A stretch of DNA of 64,000 bases, from NCBI RefSeq assembly GCF_030463565.1, contig NC_134675.1, positions 12,979,862-13,043,861 on the forward strand, read 5' to 3'. The translations under genes and the position numbers were made by a program. The stretch comes from Pelecanus crispus. Its lineage: Eukaryota > Chordata > Aves > Pelecaniformes > Pelecanidae. This document shows positions 23,273-34,807 of the stretch, piece after piece. The notes beneath the pieces were generated by a model that saw only the letters and a program-made list of their open reading frames with translations, did not search any database and was not told the DNA's origin. Position 1 is the stretch's first letter, and every line of letters starts with the position of its first letter.

Positions 23273-24283
23273 ATAGAATCATAGAATCATAGTATCGTTT
23301 AGGTTGGAAAAGACCTTTAAGATCATGCAGTCCAACCATTACCCTAACATTACCAAGTCCACCACTAAACCAGTTAAGGGTAGAGTAGCAATTTCATGTT
23401 TCCTGGCTTGGTGGATGGATCATTTATAATGAAAGTAAAAACTAGGAAACATTAAGATTGGAAAGGACCTCTAAGATCATCATTCCAATCATCAGCCCAA
23501 CACCACCATGCCCACTAAACCATGTCACAAAGTGCCACATCTACCTGTTTTTTGAACGCCTCCAGGGATGGGGACTCCACCACCTCTCTGGGCAGCCTGT
23601 TCCAATGCTTGACTACCCTTTCCATGAAGAAATTTTTCCTAAAATCTAATCTAAACCTCCCCTGGCGCAGCTTGAGCCTATTTCCTCTTGTCCTATTACT
23701 AACTACTTGGGAGAAGAGACCAACACCCACCTCACTACAACCTCCTTTCAGGTAGTTGTAGAGAGCGATAAGGTCACCCCTCAGCCTCCTCTTCTCTAGG
23801 CTAAAGAATCCCAGTTCCCTCAGCCGCTCCTCATAAGGCCTGTGCTCTAGACCCTTCACCAGCTTCATTGCCCTTCTCTGAACGTGCTCCAGCACCTCAA
23901 TGTCTTTCTTGTATTGAGGGGCCCAAAACTGGACACAGTATTCCAGGTGCAGCCTCACCAGTGCCGAGTACAGGGGGACAATCACCTCCCTGCTCCTGCT
24001 GGCTACACTATTCCTGATACAAGCCAGGATGCTGTTGGCCTTCTTGGCCACCTGGGCACACTGCTGGCTCATGTTCAGCAGGCTGTCAACCAGCACCCCC
24101 AGGTCCTTTTCTGCCGGGCAGCTTTCCAGCCATTCTTCTCCAAGTCTATAGCGTTGCATGGGGTTGTTGTGACCGAAGCGCAGGACCCGGCACTTGGCCT
24201 TGTTGAACCTCATACAGTTGGCCTCGGCCCATCGGTCGAGCCTGTCCAGGTCCCTCTGCAGGGCCATCCTACCCTCAAGCAGA
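23273..24283 (-). mobile_element. CR1 LINE, 5'-truncated
   Basis: Minus-strand CR1 with its 3' tail (CATAGAATCATAG) at 23273 and its truncated 5' edge at about 24283. One long frame (to 23515) encodes the part after the RT catalytic site: [67 protein letters not shown]. This frame is nearly undamaged, so the copy is fairly young. An ATG-started extension into 24297 is flanking sequence. Confidence 0.92.
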
Positions 24284-24797
24284 AAGGAATAAAACAATTT
24301 TTTTCTTTCAATAGAAAGGAATTAAACAAAAGGCAGGTTCAGGGCGTAGCGCTTTACAAGGCTGCAGAACAAACCTTAACATGCCTTGGGTGGGGGGAAG
24401 GTCAAGAGAGCAGGGGGTGTCACAAGGGTAGGGGACACAAACAGGTTAGAACATGCCCAAGGGCCTCGGACCCCTCCTAGGAGGCCAAAGTGCCCCCCTG
24501 TTCAGTCCCCACCCTGTGCAAAGAAAAGAACAATACTGTGAGATGGACTGAGAGGCCTCCACATCTGGGCTCTCCCCAACATCATGACCATGCAGTATTA
24601 CTGGGGCAGACTTTGCACAGTGTTGCAAAACACAGGCAATACTGTCCACAAAAATGGAAAACCTGAACAAAATGCCAGCTTCAGAAGAACATGTGCATGG
24701 GGACAATAAGAAAAAGCCCCAAAGGGATTCCTAAAACAGACTGTGAACCAGAAGAACTGGCTAATAGGCCCATGAATAGGAAACTGGATTTTGAGGT
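24284..24797. other. Unassigned stretch
   Basis: No gene or repeat family recognised. GAAAGGAATAAAACAA and GAAAGGAATTAAACAA lie close together at 24282-24330. Confidence 0.4.
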
Positions 24798-25718
24798 TGT
24801 CTCTCGTGGATGACTGGAATGAACCTCACTCAAAAGAGAGAAGCAGCAATGTTTTATTGAGGTAAAATAATAATTTGACAGAGTTCAATAAATTCAATGG
24901 AATTTAACAAAGTTTAACAGTGGTTTATCAAGGTTCAATAAGTTTGATGGCAAAGTTCACCTTATTAATTACTGCATGGAAGAAACATACAAAGGAAAAT
25001 TGAGTTAGAATCGAGTTAGAATGATTCACACAGAGACCGGAGACGCAAAGGGTAAGGAAGACCCTCCCGTTGAGTCACAAGGTTCAGAGTGGACCCCCTT
25101 GCTTTCTAAACTCCTTATGGAGCTTAGGTGCGGCTAGGTCCAATCTTAGTCTCAGACTTGGACAACAGTTTATGTCTAATGGAATTATCTATACAAAGTT
25201 TATAATAATTAATATTGAGTAGCTACATGGATTAGTAATGTTTCATTAATATTAATTCAGCATGCTGTCAGTCACCGAGGATCTGTCATGAGTAAGGGAT
25301 CTCTCTGCCTTGGGCAAGGAAGGATCTCTTGGTCTCAGGTAAGGCATCTCAAACCTTGAGAGGCTTCCTTGCTCAAGGGGAGAGTCACCTGGCATGCAGT
25401 CCAGCTGCAATTTGGGGAGAGCTCCAATTGGGCTCATCTTGATGGTAATATTTATAGAGTGAAGTAGTTGGCTGTTAGTCAATAGTATAGACAAGATAGA
25501 TGTCTTCATTTTAGCTCTGGTATCTTGTTCTGTACTTTGGTTACCTTGCATTTTTGGGCTTCAAAACCACCTTTTGAACTATTTTCCGAGGCACCTTCAC
25601 TCCCTTGTATGTGAGCCAGGAGCTTTCCAGCTCTCAGGTTCACCACAGGGCATGAGGCCTGTTGCTCCTTAGTCAGCCTGAAACAAAGTACAGCTAGGGG
25701 TTAAATGTATCCATCACA
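24798..25718 (-). mobile_element. 3' LTR, family F
   Basis: Minus-strand LTR of about 0.92 kb, starting TGTGATGGATACATTTAACC (25718) and ending ACGAGAGACA (24798). A poly(A) signal (CTCAATAAAAC) lies near 24855. The purine-rich GGTGGAG just upstream of the start fits a weak polypurine tract, and env lies beyond it. It is therefore taken as the 3' LTR of the integrase-env element to its right. Confidence 0.65.
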
Positions 25719-25879
25719 CTCCACCATGTGACTACAGTCAACTTACCTCAAGTCATAGAGTGGTGGTACGGTCACCTCTTGCCTCTGTGCTATAAACATT
25801 TGACATACCATGTTGGCACACATGCAGATCCACGGTAAGCAAACAGCTTTTAGTCTAAAATATTACTATCAATTGCATA

Positions 25880-28800
25880 TTATTTTTGTACATTATTGGG
25901 TGATTTCACATGATGAACAAGGGGTATTTGCTTCATTACGTACCAAACCTTTGCATACAGAATGATTATAAGCAATAAGCATAATATTGTTAGAGCTAAC
26001 AAAATCACAACTGGATGAAGCATTAGATTCAAAGTTCCTGTTACTGTCAGTGACCATCTGAATAAGGTATCTGTCGTGGTTTAGCCCCAGCCAGCAACAA
26101 AGCACCATGCAGCCGCTCGCTCACTCACCCTACCCCGATGGGATGGGGGAGAGAATTGGAGGAGTAAGAGTGAAAAACACTCCTGGGCTGAGATAAGAAC
26201 AGTTTAATAATTGAAATAAAGTAAAATTGTAATGATAATATTAACAATATAATAATAGTAATAATAATAATAATAATATACGAAGCAAGTGATGCACAAT
26301 GCAATTGCTCACCACCCGCCGACCGATACCCAGACAGTTCCCGAGCAGCAATCGCTGCTCCCTGGCCACCCCCCCCCCCCCAGTTTATATACTGAGCATG
26401 ACGTCACATGGTATGGAATAGCCCTTTGGTCAGTTTGGATCAACTATTCTGGCTGTGCCCCCTCCCAGTTTCTTGTGCACCTGGCAGAGCATGGGAAGCT
26501 GAAAAGTCCTTGACTAGCATAAGCATTACTTAGCAACAACTAAAAACATCAGTGTGTTATCAACATTCTTCTCCTACTAAATCCAAAACACAGCACTATG
26601 CCTGCTACTAGGAAGAAAATTAACTCTATCCCAGCCAAAACCAGGACAGTATCCCACCAATGATGTCCTCCATCCTTTTTCACTCTTTCCAGGACATGGT
26701 GCATTTCTTTCACATCATGATGAACCGTAATCAGGGTTCTTTGTCCATTTTCTTGAACTTGTTCTAGCAATCCGTAGAGATCATCATGCTGTAATAGCTT
26801 TTTTACCAATGTGAGATTCATTCCAATGGGAGTAGGTAATAAATCTTGATACAATGTATAGTTAGATTGCAATAATTGATGAGATGTGACTGGAGCTGAA
26901 TAGTTAGTCACATCCCATGATTTCAGAAAAATTACAGATAGAGATATTTGAGTGATTGTTTATATCTACAGTGATATTGCCTACAAATATAAAATCACAG
27001 TGGGTTATTATACAAACACATCCATTTCCAATATACACAAATACAGTTTCAGAGGTTTTGTCAGGATGTATCTCAAAATGTCAAACATTTTGTTGTGTCA
27101 AGGCAAATGTCTTGGGCTTTAATGGCATTGCTTTCACAAATAAATCCTTGTTCTCACACAACAAATGTATCGACATCACCAGTCTGCCATTTGTTGGCTC
27201 CATACTCTGTGTTCCATTGTATAGAGTATCATTCCATTGTGATTTAATACCAGCGTAAAGATTGGGTATATGGTATATATCGAAGCATTGCATATTGTTA
27301 GAATAAAAGCTGTGTTTTTACTATTGGTAGGGTCATAGGTAAAATTGACTAGATGCCACCAGGATTGGAATTCCCTTTCAAATTTAGTTGCATTATCCCA
27401 GATTACCCTTCGGATTTCAGTGGGTATGGTGTTCTCGTCACCTTCTCTTACAATCACTGCCACAGTAGATTGTAACCACAGTTGAGCCTGAATACAACTA
27501 AGAGCGAGAGAGACATTAATTTGGGCTACACCTAGTGTGTTCACAATTAGTTGGTGGTCCTTTTCATTAATTCTTTCCCACTGGGGTAATATATCAGATA
27601 AGAGCCATTGGTTGGTTCCCAATGCTGATAGAGAAGATTGCAACAGACGTTCTAATTTGTGTAAATTACTTGTTGCTGAGCTTATTTTGTTTGCTTAAAT
27701 TTCAGCATCCATGCTGTTTAATACTCCTAATCCTGTTCCTAAAATACCAGTCACATCTCTTCTTGATCGTTTTGGAGAGGTGAGGGTTTGTCCATGCAAC
27801 CACACTAACCATCCTGCATAGGATGTACTTAAGAATGGTGAGCAAGTAGGTTTAATTGCAGAGATATTGATCTGCATTGATAGTTCCACTCATTTGAGGG
27901 ACCACAATGGATTAAACAACATTCGCTGTTGGCCTGTGTATTTAATAGCATAAGGTCCAATTTCGGAAATTTGTGGGGACAGGGCAGAAATTTGTGGAGA
28001 TGGAGTTTCCTTATCATTTACAGTCGGGGTGGATGTTGAGTGAGGACTGGCGGATGTTGTTGTACTAGGCTCAGTAATGTCTATTTTAAATTTAAATGAT
28101 AGTCCCACGTCCCTGCGAGCCCAGAGTCAGATTACAAAACCAGGTTGTTCTAAGGTAAAATTGTAACAACAGTCTAATTTTTCAGAGTCACAACATTTTG
28201 TATCTGTGGTGTTTGATGTAATGTTGTGCACAGAAATCTCAGTTGCTTTCTCATGGGTAGACTCGTTGATCATCTGGCATCCTATTTTAATTTTTTTCCC
28301 TGCCATTCCCCAAAGCCGGGGAACTTTATTAACATCAGTTTCATTTTTATCCCAGCTCCATTCGTTTTCCAAGTATACTTCAGTTCCGTGCATGACCACA
28401 GTGGAAAGATTTAAATCTCCCTTACTAGGGAGTGTTCCCATAGTCCCGGTATACTTAACACGAGCTTGAGACCATGGCCACTGGTGATTGTTAGGATTTG
28501 GAATAGTAACACGAACACAGCATTTCCATTTGCCATCCTGTGGGGTGTTAGGTTTGAGTGCAGCATCTTTAGTAAGACTCCTTAGTAAAACTGGGGGAAT
28601 ATTCAAAGTAGGCACTGACATCATTGTGATAGGTTTAGTGATTCTGAGAGATATTGTTCCTAGTATTATGTTGTGTCCCTTCAGAGTGTTCCATCTGCAT
28701 GATACTTCAACATCATAATATCCCTTCACTATGTCATGTATTGAGCAATGACTTGTTACAGCATTTTTTATATGGCGTGTAAGAGTTATTGTGAATAATA

Positions 28801-29008
28801 ATATATATATATCCCTTATTAACAGGTGGTCACGTTTTACAAGTCACGTTTATATTACTGTTAGTAACAAGATGGGTGGCTTATCTGTATTGACACAATT
28901 GCGGCTGATTTCTTGATTGACGATTAAGTTGAGACAGGTGGGTGTTTGTGGGGAAGCAAGTATTATCGAAATCTTCAACAGCAGTAGGATGATGTATCTT
29001 TCTTTCAT
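25880..29008 (-). pseudogene. env: ERV envelope glycoprotein, split by a solo LTR (family F element)
   Basis: Env of a minus-strand ERV. It begins at 29008 with a signal peptide (MKERYIILLLLKISIILA), 69 bp after the integrase ORF end. The SU part is best read in a 200-codon ORF (28729-28127) with paired Cys and many N-x-S/T sites. A furin-type site RSRR at about 27757-27768 precedes a Gly-rich fusion-peptide-like segment (DVTGILGTGLGVL). The TM ectodomain follows in ORFs 27643-27176 and 26911-26549, ending in a Trp-rich membrane-proximal segment (GGHHWWDT). After the inserted LTR A (26072-26648) the frame resumes with a membrane span rich in Leu/Ile/Val (about 26015-25950) and a short tail. 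At least two stops and several frame changes lie in SU and TM. It is unlike the family C Env: no C-x6-CC motif was seen. Confidence 0.8.
26072..26648 (-). mobile_element. Solo LTR, family A, inserted in env
   Basis: Complete LTR, TGTCCTGGTTTTGGCTGG (26648) to CTAAACCACGACA (26072). It is flanked by a perfect 5-bp duplication GTATC (26067-26071 and 26649-26653). TATA box and ATTAAA signal are as in the other copies, with a TAA-repeat tract at about 26230-26280. The perfect duplication marks a relatively young insertion. Confidence 0.93.
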
Positions 29009-29076
29009 CTTGGAAGAGGCTGTAAGACAAAAAGGTAAAATAGACTGGTCTCTGGTTTTCTGGACAGGTTACCCCA

Positions 29077-29969
29077 TTAGAAAGAAGGAAAAATCCACCG
29101 TGCACTAATTCTATGTTTTGCACCACTGCTATCAGTAGCTCCCCAGGCAAGTGGGCCACGAGGTTTAGTTAGAGTCATAGGTACAATTCCAATTTGTGGT
29201 AAATTTACCATGACAAGTTGTCCTGGGTGTAACGCTATCAGATATTTTCTTTCATCAGAAGGCAGAGCATCAAGCTCAGCTTTTGCAAAGAATGCTCGGC
29301 TCACAGGGCTCCCAGTGGGCCCATACCGATTATTCAATTGATGAAGTACTTTCTAAAGTCGAGTATCCCACTGGTCCTCGTGTGGCTTAAGGCTCTTTTT
29401 CAGTAAGCCATTAGCTCTTTCTACCATCCCATTTGACTGAGGATAATATGGGGTGTGGAATACCCATTGAATATCTTCTTGTTTTGCCCATTCTTGCACT
29501 TGCTTACATGAGAAGTGCGAGCCATTATCACTTTGGATGACATCAGGAATAGGTAGACCCGAGAACCCAAACGATAGCCCTTGTACTGTATTTTGTCTAT
29601 CAGCCTTTTGGCACTTAGTCGCCATAAGCAAGCCGGAGACTACTTCCACTCCTGTGAGGATATATCGATATCCCACAGAGGGTTTGAATGGTCTGATATA
29701 ATCAATTTGTCATGTAGACGACAAAGTTTTTCCTTGATTTATATGTAGGGGTGGTGCTTTAGCAGGGTGATTTGTTTGTAATTTTAATCTACACTGAAGA
29801 CATTCTGTGAGAATAACTTCACAAGTTTTCCTCTTTAGGGGCCAACCCTTGCTCTGTGCAGCAAAGTAAAGCACTTCTTTACCTGTGTGACCTAATTTTT
29901 GATGTAGCCATACTCCTAACCAATACCACTCGGTATTTAAGGAGTTCCCTATTTTTATTTTCATCCACC
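29077..29969 (-). pseudogene. pol: ERV integrase (family F element)
   Basis: One reading frame from 29964 to 29077, about 296 codons, broken only by TGA at 29710-29712 and TAG at 29353-29355. It shows the zinc-binding N-domain (HQKLGHTGKE ... ECLQC, HHCC-type), then the core with Asp in QIDYI, Asp in IQSDNGSHF and Glu in GMVERANG, the last two 35 residues apart (DD35E). The C-terminal part (QLVMVNLPQIGIVPMTL ... RWIFPSF) looks like the SH3-like DNA-binding domain. RT and RNase H are absent: the left part of the gene is replaced by an LTR A fragment at 29970. Env starts 69 bp downstream. Confidence 0.87.
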
Positions 29970-30174
29970 ACTATTCTGGCTGTGCCCCCTCCCAGTTTCT
30001 TGTGCACCTGGCAGAGCATGGGAAGCTGAAAAGTCCTTGACTAGCATAAGCAGTACTGAGCAACGACTAAAACATCGGTGTGTTATCAGCATTCTTCTCA
30101 TCCTAAATCCAAAACACAGCACTGTGCCTGCTACTAGGAAGAAAATTAACTCTATCCCAGCTGAAACCAGGACA
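29970..30174 (-). mobile_element. LTR A fragment (first ~205 bp only)
   Basis: Begins at the LTR start (TGTCCTGGTTTCAGCTGG, 30174) and stops inside U3 after CACAGCCAGAATAGT. No R or U5 is present. It abuts integrase sequence on one side and 68 bp of unassigned DNA (30175-30242) on the other. Confidence 0.85.
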
Positions 30175-30242
30175 GCAACCCATTCCATCTTTCTACTATA
30201 CCATTACTCTGAGGTCAATAGGGTAAGTGGAAAGTCCACTTA

Positions 30243-31356
30243 ACTCATAGAATCATAGAATTATAGAATCGTTTAGGTTGGAAAAGACCTTTAAGATCAT
30301 GCAGTCCAACCATTAACCTAACACTACCAAGTCCACCACTAAACCAGTTAAGGGTAGAGGAGCAATTTCATGTTTCCTGGCTTGGTGGCTGGATTATTTT
30401 TTAATGAAAGTAAAAACTAGGAATCATTAAGATTGGAAAGGGCCTCAGATCATCAGTCCGATCATCAGTCCAATCATCAGCCCAACACCACCATGCCCAC
30501 TAAACCATGTCACAAAGTGCCACATCTACCTGTTTTTTGAACGCTTCCAGGGATGGTGACTCCACCACCTCTCTGGGCAGCCTGTTCCAATGCTTGACTA
30601 CCCTTTCCGTGAAGAAATTTTTCCTAATATCCAATCTAAACCTCCCCTGGCGCAGCTTAAGCCTATTTCCTCTTGTCCTATTGCTAACTACATGGGAGAA
30701 GAGACCAACACCCACCTCACTACAACCTCCTTTCAGGTAGTTGCAGAGAGCGATAAGGTCTCCCCTCAGCGTCCTCTTCTCCAGGCTAAACAACCCCAGT
30801 TCCCTCAGCCGCTCCTCATAAGGCCTGTGCTCCAGACCCTTCACCAGCTTCGTTGCCCTTCTCTGGACACGCACCAGCACCTCCATGTCTTTCTTGTATT
30901 GAGGGGCCCAAAACTGGACACAGTATTCCAGGTGCAGCCTCACCAGTGCTGAGTACAGGGGGACAATCACTTCCCTGCTCCTGCTGGCCACACTATTCCT
31001 GACACAAGCCAGGATGCTGTTGGCCTTCTTGGCCACCTGGGCACACTGCTGGCTCATGTTCAGCTGGCTGTCTACCAACACCCCCAGGTCCTTTTCGGTC
31101 AGGCAGCTTTCCAGCCACTCTTCCCCAAGCCTGTAGCGTTCCATGGGGTTGTTGTGACCCAAGTGCAGGACCCAGCACTTGGCCTTGTTAAACCTCATAC
31201 AGTTGGCCTCAGCCCATCGGTCGAGCCTATCCAGGTCCCTCTGCAGGGCCATCCTACCCTCGAGCAGATCAACACTCCCACCCAGTTTGGTGTCATCGGC
31301 AAACTTACTGAGGGTGCACTCAATCCCCTCATCCAGATTGTTGATAAATATATTCA
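30243..31356 (-). mobile_element. CR1 LINE, 5'-truncated (copy 1 of a pair)
   Basis: Tail at 30243 (CATAGAATCATAGAATTATAG), 5' break at 31356. A single 285-codon frame (31357-30500) covers the RT catalytic FADDTKLGG through the thumb-like region to the stop, undamaged. It is close in sequence to the copies at 23273 and 31357. Confidence 0.92.
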
Positions 31357-33304
31357 TAGGATCATAGAATCATTTAGGTTGGAAAAGACCTTTAAGATCA
31401 TCCAGTCCAACCATTAACCTACACTACCAAGTCCACTCTAAACCAATCAAGGGTAGACTAGACTAAACCATGTCCCAAAGTGCCACATCTACCCGTTTTT
31501 TGAACCCTTCCAGGGATGGGGACTCCACCACCTCTCTGGGCAGCCTGTTCCAATGCTTGACCACCCTTTCCGTAAAGAAATTTTTCCTAATATCCAATCT
31601 AAACCTCCCCTGGCGCAGCTTGAGCCCATTTCCTCTTGTCCTATCGCTAGCTACTTGGGAGAAGAGACCAACACCCACCTCACTACTACCTCCTTTCGGG
31701 TAGTTGTAGAGAACAATAAGGTCTCCCCTCAGCCTCCTCTTCTCCAGGCTAAACAACCCCAGTTCCCTCAGCTGCTCCTCATAAGGCATGTTCTCCAGAC
31801 CCTTCACCAGCCTTGTTGCCCTTCTCTGGACATACTCCATCACCTCAATGTCCTTCTTGTATTGAGGGGCCCAAAACTGGACACAGTATTCCAGGTGCAG
31901 CCTCACCAGCGCCGAGTACAGGGGGACAATCACCTCCCTGCTCCTGCTGGCCACAGCATTCCTGATACAAGCCAGGATGCTGTTGGCCTTCTTGGCCACC
32001 TGGGCACACTGCTGGCTCATGTTCAGCCGGCTATCTACCAACACCCCCAGGTCCTTTTCAGTCAGGCAGCTTTCCAGCCACTCTTCCCCAAGCCTGTAGC
32101 ATTGCATGGTGTTGTTGTGACCCAAGTGCAGGACCCGGCACTTGGCCTTGTTGAACCTCATACAGTTGGCCTCGGCCCATCGGTCGAGCCTGTCCAGGTC
32201 CCTCTGCAGGGCCATCCTACCCTCGAGCAGATCGACACTCCCACCCAGTTTGGTGTCGTCTGCAAACTTAGTGAGGGTGCACTCAATCCCCTCATCCAGA
32301 TCATTGATAAAGATATTAAACAAGACTGGCCCCAAAACAGAGCCCTGGGGAACACCACTTGTGACCGGCCACCCACTGGACTTAACTCCATTCACCACTA
32401 CTCTTTGGGCTGGCCATCCAGACAGTTTTTTACCCAGTGAAGACTGCACCCGTCCAAGCCATGAGCTGCCAGCTTCCCAAGGAGAATGCTATGGGAGACT
32501 GTGTCAAAGGCTTTGCTGAAGTCCAGGTAGATGACGTCCACAGCCTTTCCTTCATCTACCAGGCGGGTCACCAGGTCATAGAAGGAGATCAGGTTGGTCA
32601 AGCAGGACCTGCCTTTCATGAATGCATGCTGGCTGGGCCCGATCCCCTGGTTGACCTACACATGCCTGTTGAGCGCACTGAAGATGAACCACTCCATTAT
32701 CTTCCCTGGTACTGAGGTCAGGCTGACAGGCCTGTAGTTCCCCGGGTCCTCCTTCCGGCCCTTCTTGTAGATGGGTGTCACATTGGCAAGCCTCCAGTCA
32801 TCAGGGACCTCCTCTGTTAACCAGAACTGCTGATAGATGATGGAAAGTGGCTTGGAAAGCTCCTCTGCCAGTTCCCTCAGTACTCTCGGGTGGATTCCAT
32901 CTGGCCCCATAGACTTGTGAGCATCCAGGTGGCATAGCAGGTCATTAACTGCTTCCTCCTGGATTATGTGGGCTCCATTCTGCTCCCTGTCCCTGTCTTC
33001 CAGCTCAGGGGGCTGAGTACCCTGGGGATGACTGGTCTGGCTATTAAAGACAGAGGCAAAGAAGGCATTTAAGTACCTCAGCCTTTTCCTTATCCTTGGT
33101 GGCAATGTTCCCCCCCACATCCAATAAAGGATGGAGATTGTTCCTGACCCTCTTTTTGTTGTTAATGTATTTGTAGAAACATTTTTTATTATCTCTTACA
33201 ACAGTGGATAGCTTGAATTCTAGCTGGGCTTTTGCTTTTCTAATTTCCTCCCTGAATGACCTAACAAGATCCCTGTACTCTTCTTGAGTTGCCCGCCCCT
33301 TCTT
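31357..33304 (-). mobile_element. CR1 LINE, 5'-truncated (copy 2 of a pair)
   Basis: Tail (CATAGGATCATAGAATC) begins exactly where copy 1 breaks off. The frame 32449-31463 (328 codons) holds [20 protein letters not shown] and FADDTKLGG. Upstream RT parts lie in other frames: 32619-32398 with [16 protein letters not shown], and 33120-32656 with [14 protein letters not shown] and [16 protein letters not shown]. Several frameshifts are therefore present. It breaks off at about 33304 against ERV integrase sequence. Confidence 0.9.
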
Positions 33305-33571
33305 CCTCCATGCTTAAGACACCATTCCTGTACTATTTTATTTATAAAAGATGAACCATTATCTGACTGAATCCCTTGTGGCACTGGGTGCACAGCAAAC
33401 CATCGGTTTAATCCTGCTACAATTGCCAATCCAGATGCAGTGCATGTAGGGTAAACATTTCAACTCCAGTCATAATAAATTCCCATTCTTCAGAGGTACA
33501 TGCCATGGGTCCAATACAGTCAACTTGCCAAGTACCCCAAAGGACTTTCCCTTCCGCAAGGTTTGCTTGTT
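33305..33571 (-). pseudogene. pol: ERV integrase core fragment (separate lineage)
   Basis: Minus-strand fragment of a retroviral integrase core. GTWQVDCIGPM (about 33510-33540) gives the first catalytic Asp and GIQSDNGSSFINKIVQEW (about 33320-33375) the second. The catalytic Glu is cut off by the CR1 junction. The frame is shifted between the two parts. Wording differs from both other integrases in the window, so it comes from a third element. Confidence 0.75.
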
Positions 33572-34173
33572 TGTCCTGGTTTCAGCTGGGATAGAGTTAA
33601 TTTTCTTCCTAGTAGCAGGCATAGTGCTGTGTTTTGGATTTAGTAGGAGAAGAATGCTGATAACACACTGATGTTTTAGTTGTTGCTAAGTAATGCTTAT
33701 GCTAGTCAAGGACTTTTCAGCTTCCCATGCTCTGCCAGGTGCACAAGAAACTGGGAGGGGGCACAGCCAGAATAGTTGATCCAAACTGACCAAAGGGCTA
33801 TTCCATACCATATGACGTCATGCTCAGTATATAAACTGGGGGAGGTTGGCTGGGGGGCAGCAATCGCTGCTCGGGAACTGCGTGGGTATCCGTCAGCGGG
33901 TGGTGAGCAATAGCATCACTTGTTTTTCCTGCGTTTTGTTCCTCTTGTTGTTTTCCTTTTCACCATTTTTTTTCATTTTATTATTATTATTACTACTATT
34001 ATTATTGTTGTTGTTGTTATTTTTATTTTATTTCACGTATTAAACTGTTCTTATCTGAACCCACGAGCTTTCTCACTTTTACTCTTCCGATTCTCTCTCC
34101 CATCCCACCAGGGGGGTTAGTTGAGTGAGTGGCTGCGCGGTGCTTAGTTGCTGGCTGGGGTTAAACCATGACA
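33572..34173 (+). mobile_element. 5' LTR, family A
   Basis: Starts TGTCCTGGTTTCAGCTGGG and ends GTTAAACCATGACA, with TATA (CAGTATATAAAC, about 33825-33836) and poly(A) signal (ATTAAA, about 34039). It contains ATT/GTT triplet repeats in R/U5 (33977-34030). A primer-binding site follows, so it is the 5' LTR of the element with gag and protease to its right. Confidence 0.9.
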
Positions 34174-34181
34174 GTCCTTTT

Positions 34182-34199
34182 TGGCGCCCAACATGGGGC
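34182..34199 (+). other. Primer-binding site, tRNA-Lys-like
   Basis: TGGCGCCCAACATGGGGC lies 8 bp after the LTR and matches the complement of the 3' end of tRNA-Lys(1,2) with one mismatch. This confirms the plus orientation of the element. Confidence 0.82.
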
Positions 34200-34294
34200 A
34201 CAAAGGGTTGAGGTAATGACAGATTTGATCAGAGCACGTTAAAACAAATTTGTTATAAGTGTTCATTATATTAGTTTAATATTCGCTGGTCAAA

Positions 34295-34807
34295 ATGCTG
34301 TTTTATTTGTTCGCATGGTTGTATTATATAATTCCTCACTTACAGTATGCATTCCCTGTGGTGCTGTTTATCACCTCTGGGAGATGGATCAGGATTATCA
34401 TTTTACTATACTGTGTAACATCGACTTATGATATGAAAATATCACTAGTCAAAAAACTCATCTGGTATTTGTATTTGGTATTGTTGTTATCTCCGTACCT
34501 TGGGCGCCATCTCTCGGAAATTATTAACAATGACTCTCGTCACTTTTTCTCCTCTGAGAACCAATCTGTGGGGAAGACGGGGGGGATGCTTTCCCATTCT
34601 TTCACCTTCCCTTTCTCCTTCAGTCTAGTTACACCAGCTCTCGAGAATTTTGAATATCCTTGGGATGTTCAAACCAGCATGCTCCTATTGCTATGTCTCC
34701 TGAATGTGTTTCAGGTCATGTCTAGGTTTACACAACTATTTAAAAAAATTACCCAGAGATCTGCCCCAAGGCTGGACAGTCATGGGTGGTGTGTACAGAA
34801 GGGTTAA
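34295..34807 (+). CDS. Hydrophobic ORF in the ERV leader (function unknown)
   Basis: A 170-codon ORF between primer-binding site and gag of the family A element. I do not recognise it. The first 65 residues are very hydrophobic, with two to three possible membrane segments (LFYLFAWLYYIIPHLQYAF; VLFITS ... IIILLYCV; LIWYLYLVLLLSPYL). A Ser/Phe-rich middle follows, then another hydrophobic stretch (MLLLLCLLNVF). The last six codons lie inside the inserted LTR C at 34790, so the original end is lost or moved. It could be a leader-encoded accessory protein or a chance ORF in an unspliced leader; neither can be shown from one copy. Confidence 0.35.
   Translation: MLFYLFAWLYYIIPHLQYAFPVVLFITSGRWIRIIILLYCVTSTYDMKISLVKKLIWYLYLVLLLSPYLGRHLSEIINNDSRHFFSSENQSVGKTGGMLSHSFTFPFSFSLVTPALENFEYPWDVQTSMLLLLCLLNVFQVMSRFTQLFKKITQRSAPRLDSHGWCVQKG

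Noticed and set aside
31553-32440. 295-codon plus-strand ORF
   Set aside because: It is the antisense of the CR1 reverse-transcriptase frame on the minus strand and has no independent motif.
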